Below, piece by piece: positions 1 to 11,800 of a DNA stretch of 64,000 bases. Made by a program: the position numbers and the translations under genes. Position 1 is the first letter of the stretch. Each line of letters starts with the position of its first letter. The stretch comes from Solen grandis (lineage: Eukaryota > Mollusca > Bivalvia > Adapedonta > Solenidae), in NCBI GenBank assembly GCA_021229015.1, contig CM037795.1:14531201-14595200 (forward strand), written 5' to 3'. The notes below the pieces were generated by a model. The model was not told the DNA's origin. It worked only from the letters and a program-made list of their open reading frames with translations, and ran no database searches.

Positions 1-393
1 TCAAAAAACAGAATGAGCGTATCTAATCTCTAACAAAAATGGGCATGTTTTTCGTGGACACACCCTAATTTGCCAGATTTTTTCAAAGATTCAAACATTC
101 AACCTCTACTAGCTCAAAATTTTCAAAGATATGGATATTGCCACTCATCATATTTAAAGGGGCAGTTGACAGAGAACAGAATGCAAAAAACTGCATACAA
201 ATAAAATGTCAAATGACAGAGTTATCGGCAATTATATGTTTTGATGCTAAACGCCACCTAGCGGCAAAACTTAGTACTAAAATAAAAAACAAACTTAATG
301 GTGCACAACTTCAGATGAGTATGCATGGAAATTTTCATATTTGTAGCACTTCTAATCATGCCGCAACAGCGGCCACAAAAAAAGTGCAAAGAA

Positions 394-566
394 TAATAAT
401 AATGGAAAAAAAAAAAAGGGAAAAAGAAACACAAGAAGAACAGTAGGTTTTCGCGGCTGCGTTGCAGTCCACGAAAACCTAATAATAATGGAAAAAAAAA
501 AGGGAAAAAGAAACACAAGAAGAACAGTAGGTTTTCGCGGCTGCGTTGCAGTCCACGAAAACCTAA
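394..566. repeat. 87-bp tandem duplication with AGGTTTTCG hairpin
   Basis: Two near-identical units start with aataataatgg (394 and 481) and differ only in poly-A length. Each ends with aggttttcg and its complement cgaaaacct around gcggctgcgttgcagtcca. Confidence 0.85.
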
Positions 567-1929
567 AAATATTTTATTGAGAGCGTATGAACAAAAGTTT
601 TAGTTCTTGAAGAGCTCTTTATAAGTCCAAAGTTTGATCCTTTTTCAGAATAATTGTAAATGAGTTTTTATTGTTCAAATTGTTATATATAAGAAATAGA
701 ATGTTCGACAAGTGCGACTTTAGACTTGATTGAAGTATTTGCTGCATGCATTCGTAGGTACCCAAGAGTAAAATATTAATCAATTTTGTTTCTCATTTTG
801 CTGCTAGGGGGGCGCTTTGCTTAAAATCACACTTTTGCTTATAACTCAAAGTTAAAGTCTGATCCAAATGGGGTTTGTTGCATTATGTTCCTTGTTGATA
901 GCCTAAAAAAATATAATAGTATCAAGGTATGTGTGGCTGAAAATATTTGAGCTAGTAATGGAAGGTTGAAAGTTCGAACCTCGCAATAAACTGTGCAAAT
1001 AAATGTAGGTATATGAAAAACCTACCCATTTTTGTTAGAGATCAGATAGAAGAATTATGTTTTCTGCATACGATTTGCAAGACATATACGTACAAAAAAT
1101 ATGGGGTAGCGAATTTAAGAAATGAATGGTTTTTCCTCTAGAAACGGTCAAAAATCACTAAAATATTGGAAAAAATAAAATTTCTAATGCACATTTTTGT
1201 CGCACCTGTCTTTATTTTTTTGTTCATTCTTCTTGAAATATTCACGCCTTATGTATTGTTATGTTTGAAAGGGCCTCACAATTAAAAAGTTAAAAAATAA
1301 ATGAAAAGGTCAAGGTCATATTACGATTATTGTGTTTTTATTCTGCCCCAAATAGCTCCAAAACTAAAAATATTTCATTGAAGGCATATGAACAAAAGTT
1401 TTAGTTCTTGAAGCGCTCTTTCCAGTGATTTTAGTTTTTGAAGATCGGATTTGATTTGGTCATTTTACGGCAGTCCAAAGTTTGATCCTTTTTTTTGGAA
1501 TAATTGTAAATCAGTTTTTATGCTTCAAATTGTGATACGTAAGAAATGGAATGTTTGACTAGTGCGACTTGTATACTTGATTGAACTATTTGCTGCATTG
1601 CTAGGTACCTAATGGTAAAATTTTATACTATTTTATTTTTTCATTTTGCCTCTAGGGGGCGCTTGGCTTGAAATCACTCTTTATAACTAAAAAACTTGAA
1701 GTCTGATTTTTATGCATTTTTTTGCATTCTGTTCCTTGGTGACATCAATTTGAAACGACACTCAAAAATTAATGAAATATTTCACGAAAATGATTGTAAT
1801 TTAATGCAACATTAATTCGTAATAATGTTGAGTGTCATGTCGCATTGTCGAGTGTCATTTTATACTGTTGTGTGTCGTTTGCAATTGTTGTTTATCGATT
1901 ACAATTGTCGTTTGTCGACTTCATAAAGC

Positions 1930-1953
1930 AACACACACACACACACACACACA
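1930..1953. repeat. (AC)n microsatellite
   Basis: About 11 uninterrupted AC units. Confidence 0.95.
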
Positions 1954-2537
1954 TCTAAAGTGGCAATAACCTCATTCCATAAAAAAATCAACTTTGCGAC
2001 TACATAATTGACAGGTAATACTCAAAATTTATTCTTTTGGGTAAAAAGTCTGCTTAAATATTGCGACAAAATGTTTGAAAGATCACTGTTAACAGTATTC
2101 AACAAGCCAGTGAACGAAGAAATATGTTTTTCTTATCCCGCGAACTGAATGGAATTGCTTTCGCGAAAACCGATGATATGCGATAGCGAGTCTAGTTTTT
2201 TTTCTTCCACCCATTTTTTGTACCCGCCCTAGGCCAGATGATGAAAGCTACAGTAATGAAATTTTAGACATGCAGTCACATGTTTCTGAACCTGTGCCTA
2301 ATGGGTCAATTTTTTCTCTTTTGTTTCTGATTCAGCCACTAGGGATCACTTTTTTGCTAATAACTCAATATGATGAAGTCTGATTTAGATGCGTTTTTTT
2401 ACATTTTGTTTCTAGTTGAGAGCCCAATAAAATATGATCGGTTTTTAGCATCGAGTAACTGAAAAAAAAAACTGTTCTATGAGAGGTTGAATGTTCAAAT
2501 CTTGCAAAAATGTGGACAAATGAGAGTTGTTGTTGTT

Positions 2538-2705
2538 ATATTGGGGTTTACCGTCGCTGCGATAGTATTTCAATCATATAGCGACGTCCAGCTAATTACA
2601 GGTTGAGGAAGACCCCGAGTACACAGAGGTACCCGGGTAGAACCACCGACCTACCGCAAGCCAGCTGGAAGGCTTCCTCACATGAAAAATCCGAATGAGA
2701 GTAGG
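2538..2705 (-). repeat. Dispersed repeat inserted between repeat blocks
   Basis: The segment with gtttaccgtcgctgcgatag, gaggaagacccc, gggtagaaccaccgacct and ggcttcctcacatgaa resembles a repeat I recognise as common in mollusc genomes. It interrupts the larger repeat array here. The name is uncertain. Confidence 0.45.
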
Positions 2706-3189
2706 TCTACGAAAAACCTTCCCATTTTTGTTTGAGATTAGATAGAAGAATTCTGTTTGCTGCATACGATTTGCAAGACATATACGCACAAAATATATAG
2801 TGTGGCGAATTTAAGAAATGCGTGATTTGCCCTCTAGAAACGGTCAAATTTCACTAAAATAATGGAAAATTAAAATTTTCAAAAACATGTTTTTTTGTCG
2901 CTCCTGACTTTATTTTTTGTTTATTCTTCATGAGATTTTCACACTTTATGTATTGTTATGTTTGAAAGAGCCTTACAATTAAAAATATTTTGAAAAGGTT
3001 ATATTACAATTATTGTTTTTATTCGGCCCCAAATAGCTCCAAAACAAACAATATTTTATTGAGAGTGTATGAGCAAAAGTTTTAGTTCTTAAAGAGTTCT
3101 TTCCAGTGATCTTTAGTTTTTGAAGATCGGACCCGATTTGGTCATTTTACAGCAGTCCAAAACAGTAAATCAGTTTTTATGCTTCAAAT

Positions 3190-3672
3190 TGAGCCAAGAT
3201 TTCTTTTTACTTGAACCTTTGGCATACCTTGCACATTGCAACACTCTCAGTGCAATTTTAAAGCAAATAATACGCCCAGAAACAGGTCTTGTTTACATTT
3301 TGAATATATCTGTATAATGGAGGCCCAGGCCAGCTATTTCCATTGCCATAACTTGGATAAATGGCCACCTTTTTGCACCAAATAAGCGCTTCATTGCCCA
3401 CTGTAATGGTATCAGTACAACTGGGTGCTAAATTCCACATATGCCTCAGATGACGACACTTTATATTAACTATAGGGGTATGGTGGCGGCCATGACTGAA
3501 AGAAAAATGGGCCCTAAATCACCCAAAGAGAACTTTTGAGCCAAGATTTCTTTTTACTTGAGCCTTGGGCATCAACTCAGGATGATACCTTGCACATTGC
3601 AACACTCTAGTGCAATTTTAAGCAAGTTATATGTCCAGAAGCAGGTCTTGTTTTACATTTTGAACATATCTG
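3190..3672. repeat. Duplicated ~130-bp segment
   Basis: 3190-3312 and 3538-3672 share gagccaagatttctttttac, ccttgcacattgcaacactc and acattttgaa, with a small insertion in the second copy. Confidence 0.75.
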
Positions 3673-4779
3673 GCCAATATAATGTGGTGAAAAATCAACG
3701 ACAACACATAGCGAAAATTATTATTATTATTACTTCAATTTTTTCAGGATAACAATAACTTATAAACAAAGAACGGAAACGACATCACCATGAATAACAT
3801 AACGTCAAAAAAGCGAGAAAATGCAGACGTTATGCATACTATTTATAATGTCAAAATGAGAGGTACTGTTTTGGATATAAAATACAACATTTCCTATAGC
3901 TTATTGTAATACAATAAAAAAAGCCATAATTTGTTATAAAAGCCATAAATGTGTTTAAAGCCATAATTTCTCAGTCAAGTTTGACTTCAAATTTCGACCA
4001 CAGGCACTGTTTAGTTCGTGGAATAAATGATCTCATGGATTATGCATTCAGTACAACTATGCTATAATTCAGTAACTTGTACCGACAATGAAGGCAGTTT
4101 TTCTCAGGTGAGAGTCTTTAGGGCCATCTTGTTTATACATTGATTTGGAAACCAGTTCTTACAACCTATACTAAACCTCCTTGATGATTTCTGGGTTGAA
4201 TCAGTACTTGGAAGGTTATAAAAAATCCTTGATCTCAACATTGTCTGAACCCTTCAGTTTTGTTTGTTTCCACTGAAACATGACCTCTTTTAATGGTGAT
4301 TTGAATCAGGTTTTCAAATTTGAGCCCAATATCATAATGAACTATTTTGAAAGTAGTTGCCAAAAATTCCAATATTCCGTCTCTTTCCAGTTACTTTTTA
4401 AGCTCGGTACTTCTATTCAACAGTTATGCTTTGAAATCACTGAAGATATCAAGACGACTGCTTCTCAAATAAGACAAATGAAAAGTCCTGTGTCCTCATA
4501 TTTTTCTTTCTTAATCACATTTATTAGCTCACCTGAGGACTTCAAACATGGCTCCATTATCACCATTTGCTATATTGTTTGGAATGAATTCATCCACCTT
4601 CACATTGAGTTTATCTCTGACACCAGGGAATGTTAACAGGTTTTTACTGAGTTTTCATACTGAAAAACTCTTCTCATCATACCTTATCCTCTGTGGCCAA
4701 TGTTGTTAAACCATGCAAGTGCTACAAACACTGCGGATTTCGTTAACCATCTTTATCAAACTCTTAAGTTTGGTTATGG
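3673..4779. other. Intergenic stretch without a supported gene
   Basis: AT-rich sequence. 4105-4135 resembles the edge of the ctcaggtgag...agggcca repeat family. A short exon-like minus-strand frame at 4527-4640 is discussed under rejected items. Nothing else is seen. Confidence 0.4.
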
Positions 4780-5020
4780 TTAACCCTTTCCCTCATATAG
4801 ACTCATTTTGACGCACTCAGTAGGTACCACATAAAGCCTGATCTGCAGAAAACCACAGTTAAACCTTACCAAATTTAATTACAAAATCCTCATTTCCAGA
4901 CCACTGAGGAGCAGTGAACAGCATAAAACCTGATCAGCCTGCGAGTTACTCGCAGGCTGATCTGGATTTATGCTGTTCGCATAGGTCTTTTCATGGTGTC
5001 CTCTATGAGGGAAAGGGTAA
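4780..5020 (+). mobile_element. TTAA MITE copy 1
   Basis: First of 14 copies of a ~240-bp element. It starts TTAACCCTTTCCCTCATA and ends with the complement of that, an 18-bp terminal inverted repeat (here the right end is GGGTAA, slightly eroded). The centre holds a ~65-nt near-perfect palindrome, with gatcagcctgcgagt opposite its complement across one base. There is no coding capacity. TTAA flanks plus a CCCTTT terminus suggest a piggyBac-mobilised MITE; this is inference. It lies just downstream of TRMT2A. Confidence 0.85.
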
Positions 5021-5759
5021 ATAAGGTATCAATATTAAAAAATGCTGGATTTAACAGCATTCTTGCATCTGCAATCAATATTTATGGCAATTTCGTAATC
5101 TTTCAACAAAGTTTGATTATAACCAAATGCAGGAGTTATTACCCTTGAATTACGAAAATAAACAAATTTTTAAAGTCTGCATTTATGTGGACACTTCATC
5201 ACAGCCAAGCTAACTTCTGAGGTATCCTAATACCAATGAGCTATCTCTCATCCAAGTTTCATTATGAGGATTCTACCTTATATCAGTTATCAAAATTTGC
5301 ACAGGCCCATGGAGTTTTGGTTAGTGACATTGATACCCAAATTTTAAACACCGAGCGATGACATCTTAAGTGCAATAAATATTTGGTGAGTGAAAAAAGA
5401 CCTAGGTACTTAGGTAAGCTAATTATAGCCATCTTTGTCCTTTTGTTTAGACTACTTAAGTGATATTCAAGGTCACAGATTAAAAAAAAAAGGTTCATGT
5501 TCATAAAAAAGTGGAATTTTTCTGGAACTGATATTAGAAGGGGATAAAAAGATTCATTTTATAAAGCTGATATTGGAATCCTTTCTATATTGAATTATAT
5601 TAAAATAGCTCAATATAAAACATGGTGGCAATAATTTGTCTTAAGTATTATTGAGAAGCTATTTCATATGTAGACTTTCCAAAGAAATTTCAATCTGCAG
5701 TCTCAGTATAGAATAAAACTTCAACATAATTGATTCAAAAGATAACAAAGGACAACATT
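5021..5759. other. Intergenic DNA downstream of TRMT2A
   Basis: AT-rich, with no coding frame, structured RNA or repeat that I can name. Confidence 0.5.
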
Positions 5760-5771
5760 TTTATTTTTATT
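5760..5771 (-). terminator. Candidate poly(A) signals of TRMT2A
   Basis: Two overlapping AATAAA hexamers in the complement (5766-5771 and 5760-5765) lie about 32 and 38 nt beyond the TRMT2A stop. This implies a very short 3'UTR. The placement is sensible, but no transcript evidence is available here. Confidence 0.5.
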
Positions 5772-5802
5772 GGGAAAGTAAAATGAATGCAAAATCCGAC
5801 TA

Positions 5803-8800
5803 TCATGTCACTTTGTCTGGTTCCTGTCTGTCAAACACTAGCACAAGTTCACAGTGTGGGGTATGTGGGAACAAATCCACAGGAAGTGCCTTCACTGGGT
5901 AGAACCTCGGGCCTTTCAGGCGCTTTGATGTGGGTCGCACCAAACTGAAACAGTCCAGCAGTCATTGTTAGGTGCATATAAATGTATATAATTACATTTT
6001 GTAGAAATATATGGTTTGAATAATTCCTTCATTCACTGACAGTATAACTGGTGCATAAGACATTGTATAAAAATACACAGCAATTACATATCTTGCATTT
6101 CTTTATTGACAGACATACACATATACATGATAAGCATACAAACTAATCCATGAAGAAATTCTGTTGCCAACTGAGAATGAAATTTGCGAAGATTACACTG
6201 GATGGAAACAATGCTAGGGGTTGGCAATATATCACAATACTGCAGTATAAACAATCTATTATGATTAATTGGAAATAGTTACTATAAGAATGAATGGAAA
6301 AGTCAAAACAAGTTAGGGCAAAGAATTTAGAGTTGGTGTCTTAAAAAAAAGCTCAAAATATGAAAATAAATCAAAATAACTTAGAATAAAAGAAGCATCC
6401 ACATCTTTCATGTATATTTTGATTTTAGGCAACATATTGTAATGTATCGCAATATTCTATCATTTTTCCTTGCAATACCCAGCCCTAAACAATACATTGT
6501 TAAAATCGTCAGATTTACTGAGAATTACTTGCTTTTACTGATATAATTTTTTTTCTACAACATTGCCTGTTTAACCCTTTCCCTCATATAGACTCATTTT
6601 GACGCACTCAGTAGGTACCACATAAAGCCTGATCTGCAGAAAACCACAGTTAAACCTTACCAAATTAAATTACAGAATCTTCATTTCCAGACCACTGAGG
6701 AGCAGTGAACAGCATAAAACCTGATCAGCCTGCGAGTTACTCCCAGGCTGATCTGGTTTTATGCTGTTTGCATAGGTCTTTTCATGGTGTCCTCTATGAG
6801 GGAAAGGGTTAATAAAACACATACATACAGACCCCACTTTTGTGAAGCAGGGATGTCAAAATTAAATGTTAGTCTAAATTTTGTCTTACTAACATTTTTC
6901 TACAATATTATGACAAGTTTTTAAAAACCACAAGTACTAAATGTACCCGTTTTAGCTTCATTCTACGGCAGCATAAAAGGGACATGGAAGATATTTGTTT
7001 CTATCACATACCCATGTGATAACTTAGGTTTAAAATAGCTAAAATTAAAGGCACTGATTGTTTCAAAACACACCTGTCTTGCAATTTTATCTCCACTCAC
7101 AATCATTAACCCTTTCCCTCATAGAGGAAACCATGAAAAGACCTATGTGAACAGCATAAACCAGATCAGCCTGTGAGTAACTCGCAGGTTGATCAGGGTT
7201 TATGCTGTTCGCTGCTCCTCAGTGGTCTGGAAATGAGTATTTTAAATAAATTTGGTAAGGTTTAACTGTGGTTTTCTGCAGATCAGGCTTTATGTGGTAC
7301 CTATTGAGTGTGTCAAAATGAGTCTATATGAGGGAAAGGGTTAATTTTGTATTGCCTCTGGCACAATTTTGAAGAGTTTGAAGTTTTTTGAAAGATCATG
7401 CTATTATCAGTATCTGCACAATGCCTGATCTACAGCAGTAAAGATATGGGATTTCTTGGAAAATCTCATGTTGGAATGATTAATGAAACCGGCACAAATC
7501 TGCCAGGACTGACGTAAACGGAAACTCCTAGCGCGGGAAAGTAAAAATAATCTTAAACTTACTCAATAAGGTTATTAAGGGCCCCATTCACATTACATGA
7601 GACATACACAAGTCTTTTTATACTTCGACAGTTACGGAGGGCCACAACCACCGTAGAATCTGTAAATACAACTATACATAGTAACGTTTACAGTGGAAGA
7701 CAGATGTTGTAGTGACAAATCTTCTAAACACACAAATAAAAGAATAGCTGCAAATATTCTTGAAAAAAAAAAAATGAAATCAAAGGTTCATCAAATAAAT
7801 ATACAAGCCATTGCTTAGGCTAGATTTGCTCAAACAGAGTTTTGTTAAATACTCGAACAAGCGTTGAAATAATTTCATGAAGCTAACTTTGGACTAAACC
7901 AAAATAATTATATATTACTATATAAGTTTATTGTATTTAATATATTTCATAGTAATTTAAATATATTTATGTATAAATTATTAATTTTTCTCTATGACAA
8001 AATAAGTCAGTACTCTGACAGTTACTTACGTAGCCCTCCTCTGGGTGGATCTACTATGGCAACTACATCCCCAGCTGACACCACACTGCGGGTAATGTTT
8101 GTCATTACGTCTTCCGCCTTGGCACAGTGGTACGTCACATTGGTGACACCTGGAGCAGCATTTATCTTGTGTCAAAATATAACACAGGTTGTTTAACCCT
8201 TTCCCTCATAGAGGAAACCATGAAAAGACCTATGCGAACAACATAAAACCAGATCAGCCTGCGAGTAACTCGCAGGCTGATCAGGTTTTATGCTGTTCGC
8301 TGCTCCTCAGTGGTCTGGAAATGAGGACTTTATAATTAAATTTGGTAAAGTTTAACTGTGGTTTTCTGCAGATCAGGCTTTATGTGGTACCTATTGAGTG
8401 TGTCAAAATGAGTCTATATGAGGGAAAGGGTTAACAGTAACATAAAAGAAGTTATAAACTTTGTTTATTATGTTCATATATTTACACATTTCACACTGTA
8501 TAGCATTATTATGTTGTTTGACAGTTAATCTTTACATTTTTCAACAATCCTTAAATGTTCTGTGTTTGTGTCAAAGCTTAGTTCCTATTATCATGTTAAT
8601 ATTGCTCCCATCCTTGGCATTCAGTTAAAGATGCATTGGTATTTCTTTATTATCTTGAAGGATACCAAACAAATCATCAGAAAAATGTTGAACAGACAAA
8701 AATCAGTTACAGGTAAATTACAAAATGAGCAGTTTATTAACAAAGAGTTGAATTTACTGGATCAAAATGTATCCAATGTCTTCAATTTGCCATCATAACA

Positions 8801-11800
8801 GTAACTTATTGACTGACCAAAAAGTTTGTCAGACTGACATAATTTCTAGCAAAACATACTTGAACAAAGTAGGATATATTTGAAAAATGAGCTTTGACAA
8901 TTTGAAGCTGTACTATGGTAATCTTTATTCCTATACAGTTCACCTTGTGAAGCTGAAATTATGATCGTTTTTTTTCCAATCTGAATTTAAATAAATTTTA
9001 CACGTTTTAAACCATTCCAAGCTTGGACAGACTGAACACAATTTTCCCTCATATAGACTCATTTTGACGCACTCAGTTGGTACCACATAAAGCCTGATTT
9101 GTAGAAAACCACAGTTAAACCTTACCAAATTTAATTACAAAATCCTCATTTCAAGACCACTGAGGAGCAGCGAACAGCATAAAACCTGATCAACCTGCGA
9201 GTTACTCGCAGGCTGATCTGGTTTTATGCTGTTCGCATAGGTCTTTTCATGGTGTCCTCTATGAGGGAAAGGGTTAAGAATATATTACAATGATATCATC
9301 CCATAGCAGATGTACCGGTACTAATGAGTAATTAACTGAAATCAAACCTGATCAACCTGCCAATGTCTTGTTTAATTCTTATCACACACATTTTCCCTTA
9401 GCAATTCTGAAACATTTTTTTAATTTTGTATTGATCATTGGAGAACTTGCAAACAGAAATAAACTTACTGTTCAGATCTGCATTGACCTTAGCATCATCA
9501 ATGGCCTGTGAACACATTTCGACTCCGATCACTTTTTTCACTGACTGAAACAAAAAAAATTTCTTGGAATCTAATTTAATTAAATTTAAAAGGAAAATTT
9601 CCACCTGAAATGGACTTTCTAGTTTTTGCATTGAAAATTTAAGCTTTAAATTAACCTATTCTTAAATAATCAATGCCCTTTGATTTCTATATCAACAGCT
9701 CATTAACAGTATTACAAACATCATATATCCTAGAAAAGCTAATGAACAGCCAATGATTTGATTTGAAATCCATAAACACTGAAAAAGTACAAGGGTTTAA
9801 ATGGATATGAATTTCATTTATTGATTATCTTCAATGCACCTCTGCAGTTTTCTGCAGTAAAAATTAAGTCCTACCTATCTCATTTATGACTGAGTCAATT
9901 AACATGACGCCAAAACAGATATAACCCTGACCCGAATGTTTGTCGAAGAGTGTTGAACAAAGGTAACTACTGAAAGCAAGGTTCATATGCATTTGTTTGT
10001 CGGAGGTTAGTACAGCTTTTAACTAGTTAAACCAATATGCATATTCATTTCGAAGCCCTTTGGCCTCAGGTTACTTGCTCACAAACTGTATCACAAATAA
10101 AAAACGTGTTTTTTTGTAAACCTGGCTAACCACAGACTACCTATTATCCCAGTGAATCTATTAGATAACAAATTTAAATATCTGTATACTCTGGAAAAAT
10201 CATATTCATGAGGTTTTATGTTGATATAAAATGCTGAAGAGTGGTTAATAGCATATACTTGTAGATAGAGTCAGTAATTACATCTTTTGTCTAAACTGTA
10301 TAACCTCTATGTAGCCAATAATAGGAATTTTAACAAAACACTAATTAGCCCAGTAAGCTGATATAAAAAAAGAAAATAAATACTGTAAAATTATTAATTT
10401 TTATTAACATTAATTTCGTTGATCAGGAGATTTTGTGGGTACATTTATTCAAGGAATCAGGAGGTCTATTGATGGAACAATTTTCATGGTGCTTGAAACC
10501 AATGAAAATTAGTGTCTCACAAAAATTAATGATTTCACAGTAAATGAAAAAGAGCTTCTCTGGGATATGAAAGCTGACCTTTTATAAATGTACACAAAAT
10601 TATGCATAAGTGTTGTCTTGCCTACAATTCTGGCTGCTATATACATGTTGCTGAGCAAGAAAGTTTTTTCAAAAACAAGATTAGCAGAAGATAACTAATT
10701 TGTCACCTTGGCAACAGACAGTCCAATGGTGCCTGTTCCACAGCAGACGTCAAGAACTGTTGTGTCTTCAGATGCCCCACACCACTCACACACCTTCTGG
10801 TATAGAATCTCTGCACCTGCCGTGTTCACTGACAACAGAAAACAGCATACATAGACTGATAAGATAACATACTGCCAAGCATTTATTAATATGCCTTAGA
10901 TATTTTTCGATATACCACAAGCTATATATTGCCACTGACTCAATCACTGTATTCATCCACCAAATTTTCATTTGTTATTACATACCTATAGTTTTTTAAC
11001 CCTTTCCCTCACAGAGGACACCATGAAAAGACCTATGCGAACAACATAAAACCAGATCAGCCTGCGAGTAGCTCTCAGGCTGATCAGGTTTTATGCTGTT
11101 CGCTGCTCCTCAGTGGTCAGGAAATGAGAATTTTGTAATTAAATTTGGTAAGGTTTAACAGTGGTTTTCTGCAGATCAGGCTTTATATGGTACCTATTGA
11201 GTGTGTCAAAATGAGTCTATATGAGGAAAAGGGTTAAAGCATATTTCTTGTGAGAGGATAGAGGAGTGAGTCCAACAACTTTTCTTAAACGTTTATAAAA
11301 CAATGTATTGGGTGTAAGACATAAATTGGGTCTCATCATATAAATTCTCTATATGAAAGAAGAAACCTGTGTTTGGTTATATAATTACAAGCACTTCTTC
11401 ACTATAATAAAATAATAAAATAATTTTAAAGTCAATGCTGTTATGCATACACATCTAGTAAAGTGTTTTGCAATGAACACAGGAATGTATTATATAATTT
11501 TTATGAGTCTTCGTACTATACAGCCATTGTGATACAATCAAATTGAAAAAACTTTAAATATCAATATATACATAATCATTTCTGCACGAAAAGAAAAAGA
11601 ACAGCAAACTACAATATAATTTGTTGGGAATATATTTTACGATCAGATTTAACATCAAGAAAGTATAGTTGTTGATTTTTTTTAATTTTATATATATTAC
11701 TTACATACTGAATTGTTTTTAAAAGCCTGGACCCTGTTTATAATCTTATGTTGTATTGTTAAGTATTTAAGTTTGACCTGGTAAGTATAGATAATATCAC

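Larger units (their letters stand above)
566..3190. repeat. Diverged long repeat units, period about 1.68 kb
   Basis: Block A (acaaaagttttagttcttga) recurs at about 566, 1367 and 3047. Block B (cgatttgcaagacatatacg) recurs at about 1008-1366 and 2697-3046. The copies differ by roughly a tenth of bases and by indels. No coding frame is conserved. The array looks like an old tandem or nested repeat. Confidence 0.7.

Noticed and set aside
4280..4636. 118-codon plus-strand open frame
   Set aside because: No family resemblance or splice context. It overlaps an equally plausible minus-strand exon-like piece and repeat edges.
4527..4640. Minus-strand exon-like piece (FPGVRDKLNVKVDEFIPNNI) with a gtgagc donor
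   Set aside because: No neighbouring exons could be found on that strand, and the donor coincides with a ctcaggtgag repeat end. Possibly a gene fragment, but not supportable.
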